Shown: positions 46,501 through 57,589 of the stretch, piece after piece
Position numbering within the stretch: position 1 is the stretch's first letter
Layout: each line of letters opens with the position of its first letter
Source: Gordionus sp. m RMFG-2023
Lineage: Eukaryota; Nematomorpha; Gordioida; Chordodea; Parachordodidae
Length of the DNA stretch: 64,000 nucleotides
Direction of reading: 5' to 3'
Assembly: GCF_954871325.1 (NCBI RefSeq)
Contig: NC_088779.1
Location: forward strand, 20,896,846 to 20,960,845
Notes under the pieces: model-generated
Told to the model about the DNA's origin: nothing
The model's input: the letters and a program-made list of their open reading frames with translations, nothing else
The model's database searches: none
Made by a program: the position numbers and the translations under genes

Positions 46501-49407
46501 ATCAGCTGTTTTTACTTTTTCCTCTTTCATATTGCAATTAACAACGTACCATAACGTGCTACTGCTAGAGAAGATAAGATTAAAGTTTATTAATTTGAAT
46601 ATTTTATATTTTAATTTAATAGATTAGCATTTGCATGGATATAAATATTTCATCATCAGATTCTGAAAATCAAAATTCAATATTAGATGAATTAGAATTA
46701 CCATGGCCCAAATATCAAAAATATTTCACTGTTTTAAAATCAAAAGGTAATTCAATAGTTACCAAATATTAAATGTGTCCAAAAAGTATTATATCAGTGT
46801 CAACATCTTCAAGCTCCAATTTAAAAAGACATCTGATTGTAACATTAATTATTTTATATTATATAATATGTATAACTATATAGCCATTTAATAATTTATT
46901 TTAATTGTTCTAAGTAAAAATAATTACATAATATATATATATAGTTAATTATAATAAGGCATTTTAATATTAGTATTTAAGAAAATAAATTTATAAATTT
47001 ATTTTTTTATCGCTCTATTATATTGTATTAATAATTATATTATCAAAATAAAACTATTATTTTTTTATCATGGCTAATATATTGTGTTGAAAAATATAAG
47101 GCATTTATTTATATTAAATTAAATTTAAAAAAAAATTTATCATAAAATTTTGAACGTTCCTTTTTTTGAACGTGAACGTGAACGCGTTCGATTTTTGTCA
47201 ATGAACCTTGAACGCGAACGCGTTCGATTTTTTTAAAAATGTTTACAGCACTAATATTATGTAATTATTTTTACTTAGAACAATTAAAATAAATTATTAA
47301 CTGGCTATATAGTTATACATATTATATAATATAAAATAATTAATGTTACAATCAGATGTCTTTTTAAATTGAAGCTTGAAGATGTTGACACTGAAATAAT
47401 ACTTTTTGGACACATTTTACAATTGGTAACTATTGAATTACCTTTTGATTTTAAAACAGTGAAATATTTTTGATATTTGGGCCATGGTAATTCTAATTCA
47501 TCTAATATTGAATTTTGATTTTCGGAATCTGATGATGAAATATTTATATCCATGCAAATGCTAATCTATTAGATTAAAATATAAAATATTCAAATTAATA
47601 AACTTTAATCTTATCTTCTCTAGCAGTAGCACGTTATGGTACGTTGCTAATTGCAATATGAAAGAGGAAAAAGTAAAAACAGCTGATTAAAAAATATAAG
47701 ACTTTTTTGTTAAAAAATTGGATTAAATATTAATTTTTCAAATAAATAAAAATATAAGACTTTTTTGTTAAAAAATGCGGATTAATATTAATTTTTCAAG
47801 TAAATAAAAGTAAAAAGTGTTTTTAAAATTGAACGAACGTAAAATTGAACGCGTTCATCAAAGAAAAGGAACGCGTTCACGTTCAAAGTTCGTCAAAAAA
47901 AAGGAACGCCGTTCATCACCTTTTTTCAAAAAAACGAACTTGTTTACAACACTACATTTAAGTATATTAAATATTAACATTTTTAAAAAATGAGCTATAT
48001 CATCCTTTTTCAAAAACAATGAGGAAATTAACTTTATAAAAGTATTTTTTGTTCTACTTCATTTCTACAATAATAAAAAGTATATAGAATAAAATTTTTC
48101 CCTTATATTAATTCAAATGAGTTTACCAAGCTAATGCCTAAAACTCTATACCCACAAAAAATACGAATAAAAATTCCTTATATTATTTACTTATTTTTCT
48201 TATATTTACTATATATATTTAAAAAAAGTTGACATTTAAACTCTTATGTGATAGCACAAACGGTAATTGGGATTTAAACGCGTGCTTGATTCACGAATAT
48301 AGACTCTCCTGCCGTCTTTTGAGGCACAACGATTTTATTGAAGGGGTCAGAGCTGGTAAAAAAAATTAATTTAACAAGAAATTAGGGTTGTACGATATTT
48401 TCACAGATATTGAAATGACCTCATCAGGCACGAGATTGTCAGCTAATTTTTTATGCATAAACATCTTGGAATATCGATATAACATCACAACTTCTATATT
48501 TTAAAGCGTTTATAATCGGATGATTTAAAATTTGTTCAGAATTGGATCGGTTTTGTCATCAAAAACATAATGTAGATACCAACCCATCCTTAAGATATAT
48601 CTGTAAGATGGTTATGTATTAAAAAATATCTGTCATCTTGTGCCAATTTCAAAATATACTTATTTATAACCAGACCATTATCGGCAAAAAGTCGGTGCAG
48701 CCCTACAAAAAATTTATTAATTTTTGATTGATCATTAGTTGAAGCTGAGGAATTAATATGTATTCTTAATAATTATACAAAAATGTTTTTTAGCGATACT
48801 ATAGGAATTTTATATCAAGTTCAAATCATAGTACTTTATTATCTCACATTCCTAAAGAATCTAATTCATAGTCCCTTTAAACTCATTTATTACCTTAATT
48901 TTCTCTCTCCTATTTCTTGGAAAGGACTGAGATAGGATGCTTTAAATAAATTGGCAATTGAATTTCTTAAACAATAAATTTGATTTCCTTCACATGATTA
49001 AATTTCCAATATCTTTTCGATTTTTTTAAAATGTAGCATCTATCACCCTACTGGATGTTATATAAATAGACAATCAAAACTTAAATAATAACATTTTGAG
49101 TTTAAATCAATGGCTTCGTTAAAAAATCAATTTTCTCAATTTAAGGCGAGTTCTTATGAACACATTTTGCTCGAATAAATTTATTAGGTTCAACCTCAGT
49201 GAAGTCACTCGTAATAAATGAGTTAATGGCTTAGAAGCAATTATTAATTTTATATAATTAATATGTAACAAAGTATTGGTGGATAAAGACAATAAGCCTA
49301 AATGGAAGCCCTCGACGCTGGCAGAGGTAAAAGATAGTGATATCAACAAATTTTTTGAACCTTTCACGCCTGTCGAAAATATAGAAGAATTGAAAATTTT
49401 GATATAA
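37564..49407 (+). CDS. HIBCH: 3-hydroxyisobutyryl-CoA hydrolase, 9 exons
   Basis: HIBCH hydrolyses 3-hydroxyisobutyryl-CoA in valine breakdown, normally in mitochondria. Exons: 37564-37692, 37734-37818, 37864-37947, 38018-38149, 44710-44855, 45064-45150, 45425-45729, 48255-48355 and 49274-49407. All phases agree and give 400 residues (human precursor 386). Crotonase-fold signatures appear in order: [25 protein letters not shown] (oxyanion loop), [24 protein letters not shown] (oxyanion loop), [20 protein letters not shown] with the conserved Glu and Asp, [40 protein letters not shown] and [11 protein letters not shown]. It ends ELKILI. Introns 1-3 are 41, 45 and 70 bp. Intron 4 (6.6 kb) holds a LINE piece and a hAT, and intron 7 a nested hAT pair. 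The first Met begins at the mature-enzyme region, so no mitochondrial leader is visible from it. The exon-7 end and exon-8 start are the least certain joins. Confidence 0.93.
38293..38370 (+). promoter_or_regulatory. tRNA-like head of the LINE (possible RNA polymerase III promoter)
   Basis: GCCGGGGTTGCCTAATGGGT resembles the start of a tRNA with box A (TTGCCTAATGGG), and GGTTCAATCC at 38353-38362 matches box B, about 45 bp further. The same box B segment (GCAGGTTCAATCCTGGTAAGG) stands at the head of the other LINE copy, whose box A end is missing, so the sequence belongs to the element rather than to a chance tRNA gene. The region between does not fold into an obvious intact anticodon arm, so I do not call a tRNA gene. 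Confidence 0.55.
38293..39222 (+). mobile_element. CFDP2-type LINE, 5' part with internal deletion
   Basis: It carries a tRNA-like head, a leader with TGTCGGTGACCGGGGTGTCA (reversed at 38448-38465) and the endonuclease start (38592-39035: [16 protein letters not shown]). Just downstream it jumps from the endonuclease (AGAAATGATGAAGGAGAGCA at 39106) to the segment before the reverse transcriptase (AATAATGAATAGATGGAAAG at 39172), then stops. The endonuclease part is very close to the copy at 24226-27376. It sits in HIBCH intron 4, same strand as the gene. Confidence 0.88.
39223..41003. other. HIBCH intron 4, unassigned part
   Basis: AT-rich, with no open frame of note. The frame 40235-40453 (-) has no recognisable domain. 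No element ends were found. Confidence 0.4.
41004..43243 (+). mobile_element. hAT transposon with BED finger, 2.2 kb, decayed
   Basis: The ends are TAGTGCTGTAAAGTAACG and CGTTTACAGTACTA, with GGTAACG-type words inside both ends. The flanks TAAAAAAG / TAAAAAAA agree at 7 of 8 bases. A broken + strand transposase is present: a BED finger at about 41400-41560 ([18 protein letters not shown]), a central piece at about 42130-42270 ([10 protein letters not shown], an hAT hallmark) and the C-terminal dimerisation domain at about 42960-43118 ([20 protein letters not shown]). Many stops and shifts separate the pieces. It sits in HIBCH intron 4 and belongs to the same broad family as 28312-29150 and 45782-47954. 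Confidence 0.88.
43244..44709. other. HIBCH intron 4, 3' part
   Basis: AT-rich and without a recognised element. At its end, the acceptor region AATTCAT..AGGCTTATTTC occurs twice (about 44670-44691 and 44701-44719), a short duplication across the exon-5 acceptor. Confidence 0.5.
45705..45936. repeat. 116-bp tandem duplication across the end of HIBCH exon 7
   Basis: Copy one is 45705-45820 and copy two 45821-45936, essentially identical. The unit starts CATTAAAAGTATATACTTC, contains the exon-7 end, its donor TT|GTATAA, the 8-bp target site and the first ~40 bp of the hAT element up to GAACGCGTTCAC. So it arose after the transposon inserted. The second copy offers a second exon end and donor. 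Confidence 0.9.
45782..47954. mobile_element. Outer hAT element, BED-finger family, in HIBCH intron 7
   Basis: The ends are TAGTGCTGTAAACATTTTT and GTTTACAACACTA. CATTTAAG flanks it on both sides (45774-45781 and 47955-47962), a perfect 8-bp target duplication. Its own sequence is 45782-46218 plus 47262-47954. The middle is a second, inverted copy of the same family. The right part carries on the minus strand (47553-47305) a transposase first exon: [27 protein letters not shown], and a BED-type CKMCP ... LKRHLI. The rest of the transposase is absent, so it could move only with help from a relative. Confidence 0.93.
46219..47253 (+). mobile_element. Inner hAT element, same family, inserted in reverse into the outer copy
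   Basis: It starts TAGTGTTGTAAATGAACG and ends GTTTACAGCACTA. ATATTATG stands on both sides (46211-46218 and 47254-47261), a perfect 8-bp target duplication. Its arms are reverse complements of the outer copy's arms, so the whole 2.2 kb looks like two interlocked palindromes. On + (46635-46880) it holds the same BED-finger exon as the outer copy, here with an in-frame TAA where the outer copy has a cysteine codon context (TNCKMCP versus TKY-stop-MCP). Confidence 0.93.
48382..48705. mobile_element. Short hAT-like element in HIBCH intron 8
   Basis: The ends TAGGGTTGTACGATATTTTC and TCGGTGCAGCCCTA are inverted, and CAAGAAAT / CAAAAAAT flank it (7 of 8 bases). TAGGGNTGNANCGAT-type ends are common in hAT-derived elements. 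No coding capacity. Confidence 0.75.
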
Positions 49408-49595
49408 ATTTACTTTTAAAAAAAATAAATTTATGAAATATTTAAGCCTTTACTCCTAATCATGAATAATATCTTTTTCACTTGTCGAAAATTTAGAAGA
49501 ATCGAAAATTTTGATATAAATTTACCTTTTTTTAAAAAAAATGTATGAATTATGAAATATTTAAGACTTCACTCCTATTATCATGTTTAATATCT
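49371..49595. repeat. 112-bp tandem duplication of the HIBCH stop region
   Basis: TGTCGAAAATATAGAAGAAT at 49371 and TGTCGAAAATTTAGAAGAAT at 49483 open two diverged copies, period 112. Each encodes the last codons ([11 protein letters not shown] and VENLEESKILI) with the TAA stop and the start of the 3' untranslated region. The second lies after the stop and is not translated. Confidence 0.88.
49424..49429 (+). promoter_or_regulatory. HIBCH: Polyadenylation signal AATAAA of HIBCH
   Basis: AATAAA 17 bp after the TAA stop. The short distance is in line with the compact gene; other signals may lie further on. Confidence 0.4.
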
Positions 49596-49599
49596 TTTT

Positions 49600-50744
49600 T
49601 TTTAAAAAAAAATTATTTATTTTACTTTATTTTAAAATAATTTTTTATACATCATGAAAGTTATTTATTATATAATATAGTGGTATTGAGTCTAAACGTA
49701 GAAGTTTAAGTCATTTTTTTAGGCGAAATGCTTGTAATAGGGCATATTAAAGTTAAACCAAATTAAGTGATTTAACAACCATAGTTTCAACTTGAGGAAA
49801 TACCAAAATAATTATAGTATATAATTATTGTCAGATTATTCAAATAGGTTGTGGTTTATATTCCTAAGATTTAATAAAAAATAGTATTAAAAACTAAAAT
49901 AAGCAAGTATATATAAATCTCTAATCAGGTTTTTTGAAGGTGTGTAAAATTTAACTAGTTATTACTATTGAATTCAAACCTAAAAACAAGTATTAAAAAT
50001 TATAGTTAATAAATTTAAAAAACATTTAATAAAATTTTAAAGCATTAAGTTGAAAAATAAAGGAATTTACAAATAATCCCTAATTTTATATCTTCGATGA
50101 AAGAAATAACTCTACTATGGTTTCTTTTTTGGGAAATTTTCTTGCATATTTTTATATTTTACTAACTTCTATACAGTTTTAAATTTTGGCTGAATATCAA
50201 GATAATAGCACTCTAAAAAATATAAAGAAAGAATTAGATTTTTATTCCTGTTTTTTAGGTTAAAATCATAATATTCCAAATTATTACTACCCATTATCTT
50301 AATAATTTCCTAACTTAACATTTTTTTAAGTTCAAAATTGATTTCATTTCAAACTTTATCGTTATCATTTTAATTATGAAACAAGTTAAAGATGATACAT
50401 TACAGCAGATTCTTCATAAGAGAAAAAGAAACAACATGCCTAGTTTTATCTCCCTACCCATCACTGAGCTGCCAAATTTTTACCATCGGCTCGCTAAAAC
50501 AATAATCCTCAAATTTTTATTAAATCTTTGATTATCAGGTTAATGATAGTCACTATCAAGTCAACGTATTGCAATTTTCTACATACCAACCAAATTTGCT
50601 AAATACCGACCAAAATTTATTAAAATGTTATACATGCCTCTTAGTTAAAAAATCATATCTGACTTTGATAAAACTAATTTATAAATTTAAAAAAAAAATA
50701 AATAAGGTAACCTACACTTTATATTATAATAATGTATAAATAAA
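49600..50744. other. AT-rich intergenic DNA
   Basis: No supported gene or repeat. Confidence 0.45.
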
Positions 50745-52178
50745 ATATGCTAAAAAATTATTTCCAAAGGTCTTCCTTAAAATTTAATATATTTATGTCC
50801 CATGAATTTAGCGAGAGGCATTGTTTAAGAGTTGAAGAGGACATTCTATCTCGTTTGTTCGTCAAGGTATCGGCAGCTCTAGAAAATAATCTTTCGCTGG
50901 CAACAGATGTTGTTTGTTGCCCTAAATAATCTCTAGCCATATTCTATAATTTAGGAAATCTCTTGGCATTTCCAGACCACCAGCTAAGAACATCCACTGT
51001 TGTCTTTGCCATTGGATCCGCCAAATAATCCTCAATCTCTTCTAAAGCAGGATCAGGCACAATATAGGCATCTCTTAATATAAAATATGAATGATATATA
51101 AATAATTAGGATTAATTTCTATATTTACCTTCTCAACTCATTCAAAATATTTACCGACATCAAATAGATTCGGTCTCCTCGAAATCGTATTGCTGAGAAG
51201 AAGATGCTTGATACGTACATAAATTCTTCAATCTTTCATAGTATCCAATTGTATTAATAAAACAGTGCATTTATCTAGCATCTTCATCGAGGCCATTTTA
51301 ATAGCCTCAATTTGATGATAAGCATCATGCCTATCTAACGTTCTATAAATTTTATCTATATATAGAATGGCCATTCCAATTGTAGAGGACTTTTCTATAC
51401 ATATTTCGCATGTAATTTTATAAAATGGATATAAAAATATTTCGAGATGCTTCAAAAATTCACAATCATCAATAGTTAAATTAAAATTTTCTTATCCAAA
51501 AATTTTCTTCCCCAAATCCTTGATAGCCTGGATGTGCTATATAAAATAAAATATTATCGAACATTAAATATTATTATAATACTTTATTAATACTAGATAA
51601 CATTTAAATTTGCTATTCCATCTAGTTACCACATCCATTGGAATTCGTGTACCACTAATTTTTATAAACTCTTGCATCCATTTCGAACTTTTATGTAATT
51701 ATTCAAAAAACTTTAAAAACAATGATTATGACAATTGTCACTTATCTAGGGTACATCTTCACTAAAATTTTATTTAAACACGTTAGCAATGCTTATTTTA
51801 GCCCATTTACGTCAAAAAAATTCGAAAAACTTTAAAAACAACGATTATGACAATTGTCACTTATCTATGGTACATCTTCACTAAAATTTTAATTTAACAT
51901 CTTTACAATGTAAATTATATTTTATGTTATAAAATTAGGTATACAATCCTTGAAGCTGAATTCGGATCCTGAGCCATTTTTAGTTACGACATGAATATTC
52001 TTATTATAATTTTGTATTCATTAATCAGTAACCCAAAATTTAATTTACCAGATTTTATAAAAAAGCAAAAAAATTGAGCAAACCCAGCGAGTCGACTCGA
52101 GTCAAAGCCGTTTTATCGACTAGAAACTAGACTCGAGTCGCAGCTAAGTCGACTCGGCTTAGCCTTTTAACAACACTA
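50745..52178 (-). mobile_element. hAT transposon relic with subterminal GACAATTGTC repeats
   Basis: The minus strand holds parts of a hAT transposase in order: TRIPMDVVTRWNS (about 51660-51600, the TRWNS hallmark), a helical piece (51455-51228, LEIFLYPFYKIT) and the C-terminal dimerisation domain (50940-50758, QTTSVASERLFSRAADTLTN). Frames change and stops lie between. The end at 52178 reads GACTCGGCTTAGCCTTTTAACAACACTA. Two 119-bp subterminal repeats with GACAATTGTC (51730 and 51849) match those of the foldback element at 12240-14084. The other terminus is not identified. Confidence 0.82.
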
Positions 52179-53594
52179 GCTAAAACCACATCAATTGTAA
52201 AAAAAATATAAATTGTCAAACTTGGCCGACCAGATTTCTTATAACTAATGATTCTTTCTGTCCTGAATTTTATCTATGTACGACTTACCCGGCCTATTGT
52301 GCAGCGCCCAACCCTTTCTTATATTTTTAAAAAATTTCTCACCCTGTGGGATGTTTATACAGATCCCAGTGTATCAAAGCAATGACTCAAAAGTGCATTA
52401 ACAAATTCTGAGATTTGAATTAGAATTTAAAAACGCGCTCAATAATGTACAATTTTTAGACTTTACATCATTTTTTTTAAATTTGAAAACTCATTTTGCC
52501 GAAATTTATTTAAGACAATTTTGTAAGATATCGATAACATTTATATATTTCTCCTAATTTCTAAACCGCTACAAGGGAGATGGGATCTTCTTTTAAAAAT
52601 CAAGATAAATTATATAAGGGGGAAATTTTGATAAATATTTTTCTTATTAAAGAAAGCTTCTCTCTTTCCTTGCATTTGGCTATGTTTATATTACTTAAAT
52701 ACTATGGCCAGGCAGGTCATTAACTTGAAAGAAGGCCATTACAATAATATGATTTAACACAATTCTCATTAGGACATTATTTTTTATAATTATAACTAAT
52801 AATATATGAACAAGATTACCAAGCATTCTAAATAAAACACTTGCTTAGCCATCTTTTATTTTATCTTAGTTTGGGTGAAATAAATAAAACAGAATCATAT
52901 ATTAGTAAATATTATTTAGCCTTATTTCGTATATATCTTGGTCCGTATTACGCCTTATCTGCTACTTAAATATGATAAATCAAACAGATACTAATGGCTG
53001 CTTCGGGCGAACTATATCAAATTTTTATTAATAAATTCAACCCTTACCATTTCATAAACTAACTTTAGCTCCCTTCCTTAGTCATGTCATATAGCATTGT
53101 ATCTAATTTCTGAATAAAGAAATGCATATTTTTTAAAATTATAGCTTTGCCTGTATAATAGTTTTAACAAATTGCAGAATTTCTTTTCAAAAGGTCATAA
53201 CTTGTTTTTTTTGGAAGGGGGGGGGGGGATTAAAAAATATATTACTCAGTTAGGCTTATTCAAAAGCGAATATGAATCGAATAGGACAAATAGTTACTCT
53301 ATGTTTCGATTCAAATTATTCTTTTTTTTTAGATATTATAAAATAATTCATACAAATATATTGCCAGATTTTCATTTCTAATTTTAAATAGAAAAAATTC
53401 TTATAATAAAGAACATGCGATCAACGTATTTAATGCATATTAATTTAAATTTATAATGCCGAACCAATTTTTAAGGCAAATAATTTTTCTTATTGTTTCT
53501 TCTTTATAAGACATGAGATTTATGACAGCAAATTATTTCTAACTAAAAAGGCCTTTCTGCAGTTTATGTATACCTTGTTAACCATATCAGTAAT
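52179..53594. other. AT-rich intergenic DNA
   Basis: A 12-G run is at about 53217. The frame 53172-53381 crosses it and has no recognisable domain. No gene supported. Confidence 0.4.
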
Positions 53595-53765
53595 TCAGGG
53601 ACATCACTAGCCTTTGCAATCTCATGGGGCTCAAAAAATATTTTCAAAATTAGCTTATTTTAGTTATAGAAAAAAAAATCAAAATTTTAAAGGGGCTATT
53701 CAAATTTTCTAGAGGGCTAGAGTCTCGTGCACCCCCCCCCTTTCTTAGTGACGCTGCCAATTAAA
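53595..53765. mobile_element. Short old repeat, GACATCACTAG ... CTTAGTGACGC ends
   Basis: GGGACATCACTAGCC and TTAGTGACGCTGCC are imperfect inverted ends around CTAGAGGGCTAGAGTCTCGTG and a run of nine C. Similar words lie at about 11980-12040 and 35345-35410. Superfamily unknown. Confidence 0.35.
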
Positions 53766-54714
53766 TTGGTAGGTTAATCAATAGAAATTTAAATTGAAAA
53801 ACATTAATTATCTAAATAATTCAAATTATTCAATTCAAATAAAACTAATTAATCGAAGGTCTAATATTCGAATAGAATAATTATTTATTCGAACAAAACC
53901 AATAATTCACTATTCATAATTGTTACTATTTTACTTGTTTTTAGGCCTACTCGGTAGTTATGGGCATCTTATAACTGGGCATGATATTTAATTTGTATAA
54001 GTTCTATATTCATATTTCTAATTTTTTTAAAATTTAAATTATCAAAATTAATTTAATAATAAATTATTTTAATTCATTAATAAATTTTATATTACATTAG
54101 ATAATTGCAATTAAATTATTTATGACAGCTTATTATTTCGAATTTGTATATAAAAGTGGCACACATAAAAGGCATTAAAATAAATTGAATTATATATTAA
54201 TATTCTTTCAATTTTATTAATTTTTTCCTTCGCAAAAGTTTATAGATATTTGTAATGATAGATTTTTCATTGCTACCAATCTCCCTACATTTCTCAATGA
54301 ATTAAGATATAATAACTAGCCAATAAAGTTGTAAAATAGAAACTTATAAAACTATTAAACCTTCACATTCCCAAATTCAATGAAATTGATGAAAATGTAA
54401 GAACAAATTTGAATATATGACTAAATCTTGACAAACTTTTCACAAATTATATGAGTACTAAAAATATAATGAAAATGCATTTGGAATTATCTCTTTAGGA
54501 CTGATTTCGATCAACCGATACATTTTAAATATATCGTTTCCAGCTTTTTTATACATTGATTACACATATTAAAAAAAAATTAAATATATATTTTAAATCT
54601 TATCAATCATCCTATAAGAATAAAAACATCTAAAAGGAAAACATTATAATATAATATAGAGGAAAAAACAAAAAATATATATTTAAAAAATTTAAAATAA
54701 ATAATTTAAATTCT
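53766..54714. other. AT-rich intergenic DNA
   Basis: Repeated AATTATTCGAATAGAAT-like words at about 53810-53920. No gene. Confidence 0.4.
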
Positions 54715-55150
54715 TCATCATTCAAAGAAGTGAATACGCCCAGATAATTGGAGCGGATAAGTTCGAATGTGAGCCCTTGCTGAAGGTAGTAATATCCTCA
54801 AGGCCATCAGTTATAGATATTCGCTTGTATATTTCCATGAATTTAGGAACCTTCTCACCGTTCGTTGCAAGAGTGAACGCCATGATAGGAACACAATGTT
54901 TTCAATAATCAGCTTTTATTTTTTTGTGATATCATCAGCTGAGATGTATCCTCTAGTCCGATTTTCGACAGGGTAAATAAAGAAGAAATGACCAGCTATC
55001 AAAGGGAAGATCTATTTAGTGAGTCGATTTGCAGTATTTCTTCAGGGTGGAACATCATGTTTGGCCATGCAGGGCACCTGCGCCATGAGTGGAAAAACTT
55101 TGAGGCAAGGACAACACGCCCTGATTCGCTCCACTAATTAGGAACTTTGT
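54715..55150 (-). pseudogene. GC-richer island with broken protein-like frames, unrecognised
   Basis: Base composition jumps here to near balanced. On the minus strand one frame reads HFFFIYPVENRTRGYISADD (about 55000-54930) and another CVPIMAFTLATNGEKVPKFM with EIYKRISITDGLEDIT (about 54895-54730). They are in different frames, with stops between. The + strand also has an open stretch over 54727-54905, so the coding strand is uncertain. This is probably a dead gene or transposon gene; I could not assign a family. Confidence 0.3.
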
Positions 55151-55933
55151 TTACGAGGTTGAGTAGAAGTATCGATATTTAAGTTCACTAAATCAAAAAA
55201 GGACGATCAAATAAATATATAATTTGTATATATTTTTATCAGTAAATTAATTCCCTAAAATTTTTATTTTGTTTAAATTTTTCATATATTAAATATAGTT
55301 TTTAATCATACTTTTTTTAGCAATTAGATCTAGACAAATTAATTTATAATAATTCATTCCTCGAGGAACAATATTTAGCTCTAAAATAGTTTGAAATTTT
55401 TGTTATTGTAAATTTTATTGTTAAATGAAATCAAATAAAACCCTACCCTAGGTATAATAATTATAATGAATTATTGACCTAAGCTTCTTGGCGTGGATAT
55501 TTATTTTATTACTAAATTCATTCTTGTGCTCAATCTAAGATTTAGATGTCTTAAAATAAAATTGTTATATCTTGTCATACTAGTTCCTTTTTTTAAAATT
55601 AGTTTAAAAGTGTGCCGAAGACCAGCTAAACGAGGGGCATGGGGGATGAAACCCCCGCATATAAATGAGGCTGCCTAAAAATTCGCCCATGAGACCGAAA
55701 CATTGCCCCAACCCTCATTCCCATACATTTTATTCCCATGGAGCTCACCCATACTCCTCGATTAATATATTTAAGCAAATTATCTCCTCTCTCTCACCTC
55801 CCCCCCCCCCACCCCTCCTGTCATCTAGATGCATGGTCCCCTTTTAATATATTATTATATTTTTATTCCATGACATGGACTTTTCCTAATCCCACCAATA
55901 CATAGATTTGAGTTAGGGTTATTTTATATTTTA
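55151..55933. other. AT-rich intergenic DNA
   Basis: Ends with a C-rich patch (11 C at about 55800). The small frames 55493-55678 and 55665-55847 are proline-rich artefacts of that patch. No gene. Confidence 0.4.
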
Positions 55934-56925
55934 CAGAGACCTGCAGAGTTACCATTTGTACGGCCCGGCCCTGATTTTTTTTCAAATATTTTTACGGCCA
56001 GGCCCGGCCCGGGTTAAAAAATTTTAGGCCCGGCCCGAATATTTAAAAAAAAAAATTTTAGGGCCCGGCCCGGCATGGATTTAAAAAAAAAATTTTTTAG
56101 GCCCGGCTCGGAATTTTTTAAAATTATATTCGACCTGGTATATATAAAAAATTTATTATTTCGTATTTTTTCGGCCAGTATTATCATTTAATAAGCAAGT
56201 ATATTAGCTAATGTTGTTAAACAGCTCGTTTTGAGCCAATTTTTAAAAACGGCTAACTCAATATTTTCGCTAGAAAAATATTGACTAAGCCACGAAATTT
56301 CGATATATGTCTAGACCTTTGCTCCTTCTATGAGCAAAATTTTCAGGCTTGCATAATATTTTTCTGGATAAAAAACTGAGTTAGCCGTTTTTAGAAATCG
56401 GCTCAAAACAAGCCGTTTAACAACACTCATATTTTTTTTTTCATTCTTAACAGATATTTAGTATATTACAAATTGATACTATAAAAAAATTTGTGTAAAT
56501 AATATTTTGAGAATATACTATGTATTTATAAAAAAAATAAAAATGATATTTTGATTAATAAAAAATATAACTTATATTATATAATATATGTATTTAATCC
56601 TTTGCGTATTTATTCCATGGCAGGAAAACTATAATTTTATTATGTAATAGATACTATGAGTGTTAGCTAGTGTTAACTTTCACCAAACATTATATTAATC
56701 ATAACTATATATAATCATTATAACCATATCTAATTGACGAATATAATAATTCATGTTGTATAAAATTTTTTTAAAAAATTAGGCCCGGCCCGGGTATTTT
56801 AAAAAAAATAATTTACAGGCCCGGCCCGGGTATATTTTAAAAATCCCGGGTATATTTTAAAATTTTAAAATATGGCCCGGCCCTGGTACCCGGGCCAGGC
56901 TTTGGGCCGGGCCAACAGGTCTCTG
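55934..56925. mobile_element. hAT-like non-autonomous element with GC-rich ends and exact target duplication
   Basis: The ends are CAGAGACCTGCAGAG and GGCCAACAGGTCTCTG, each followed inside by repeated GGCCCGGCCC units. ATATTTTA flanks both sides (55926-55933 and 56926-56933), a perfect 8-bp duplication. No transposase remains. A TGTTGTTAAA-family element is nested inside (56209-56428). Relatives are at 8798-8990 and 22791-22840. Confidence 0.88.
56209..56428. mobile_element. Nested short hAT-like element, TGTTGTTAAA family
   Basis: The left end TAATGTTGTTAAACAGCTCG and right end AAGCCGTTTAACAACACT are inverted, with GGCTAACTCAATATTTTC and its inverted partner inside. It shares GACCTTTGCTCCTTCTATGA and related words with the copies at 2.6, 10.5 and 30.2 kb. 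It splits the GC-rich-end element. Confidence 0.75.
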
Positions 56926-57589
56926 ATATTTTATAATTAAATAAAATGAAAATGATTAATTTATAAAGATATAATATTTCATTATATGAAAAGCCATTCC
57001 GATTATATCTTCTTAGCGAAGTCACGCTAAATCCCTTCTTTTTTGTAAAACATTTGGAAGGGTCACGTTTCTTTCATATTTTCAGGAAATATACCCCATG
57101 ACCCCCCCCCCTCCCCTCACCCTTCCAAACAATATACTGATTATCCTGAATTAAAATATAAATCATAATAAGATATTATAAAAAGCCTAAATCGATAAGA
57201 TATTTTACAATTTTGTTTAAATTATTTTCTTATCTAATGTCTCATTCATAATCATAAGAAAAGAATAATGAATTGATAATTTTTTTTGTAAATCAATATT
57301 TTTAGATTCAGATCATTGCATATTAAAACACCACAAATATATAATAATTTTACACGCAAATGCCTTTATATTTTATAGTATATAAAAAAAGATGAAATCA
57401 TAAGAAATAATAATTGTTGCCATAAAGAAAAAATATTGTAATTTGGTTTTTAAGAGTTTTTGAGAATTTAAAAAAAAATGGCTTCAGGATTTATTCAGGC
57501 GGGGGTGGGTTAAGAACAAAAATTATTTCTGGGGAGAAGAGTTTCTATCTTCAAATCCAATCTACATTTGCATGGGCTTTAACAGTGTC
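56926..57589. other. AT-rich intergenic DNA
   Basis: A C-rich run (CCCCCCCCCTCCCC) at about 57103. No gene. Confidence 0.4.

Noticed and set aside
50747-50929. + strand frame near 50.8 kb
   Set aside because: Antisense to the hAT dimerisation domain on the minus strand.
55665-55847. Proline-rich 60-codon frame
   Set aside because: Made by the C-rich run near 55800; no other support.
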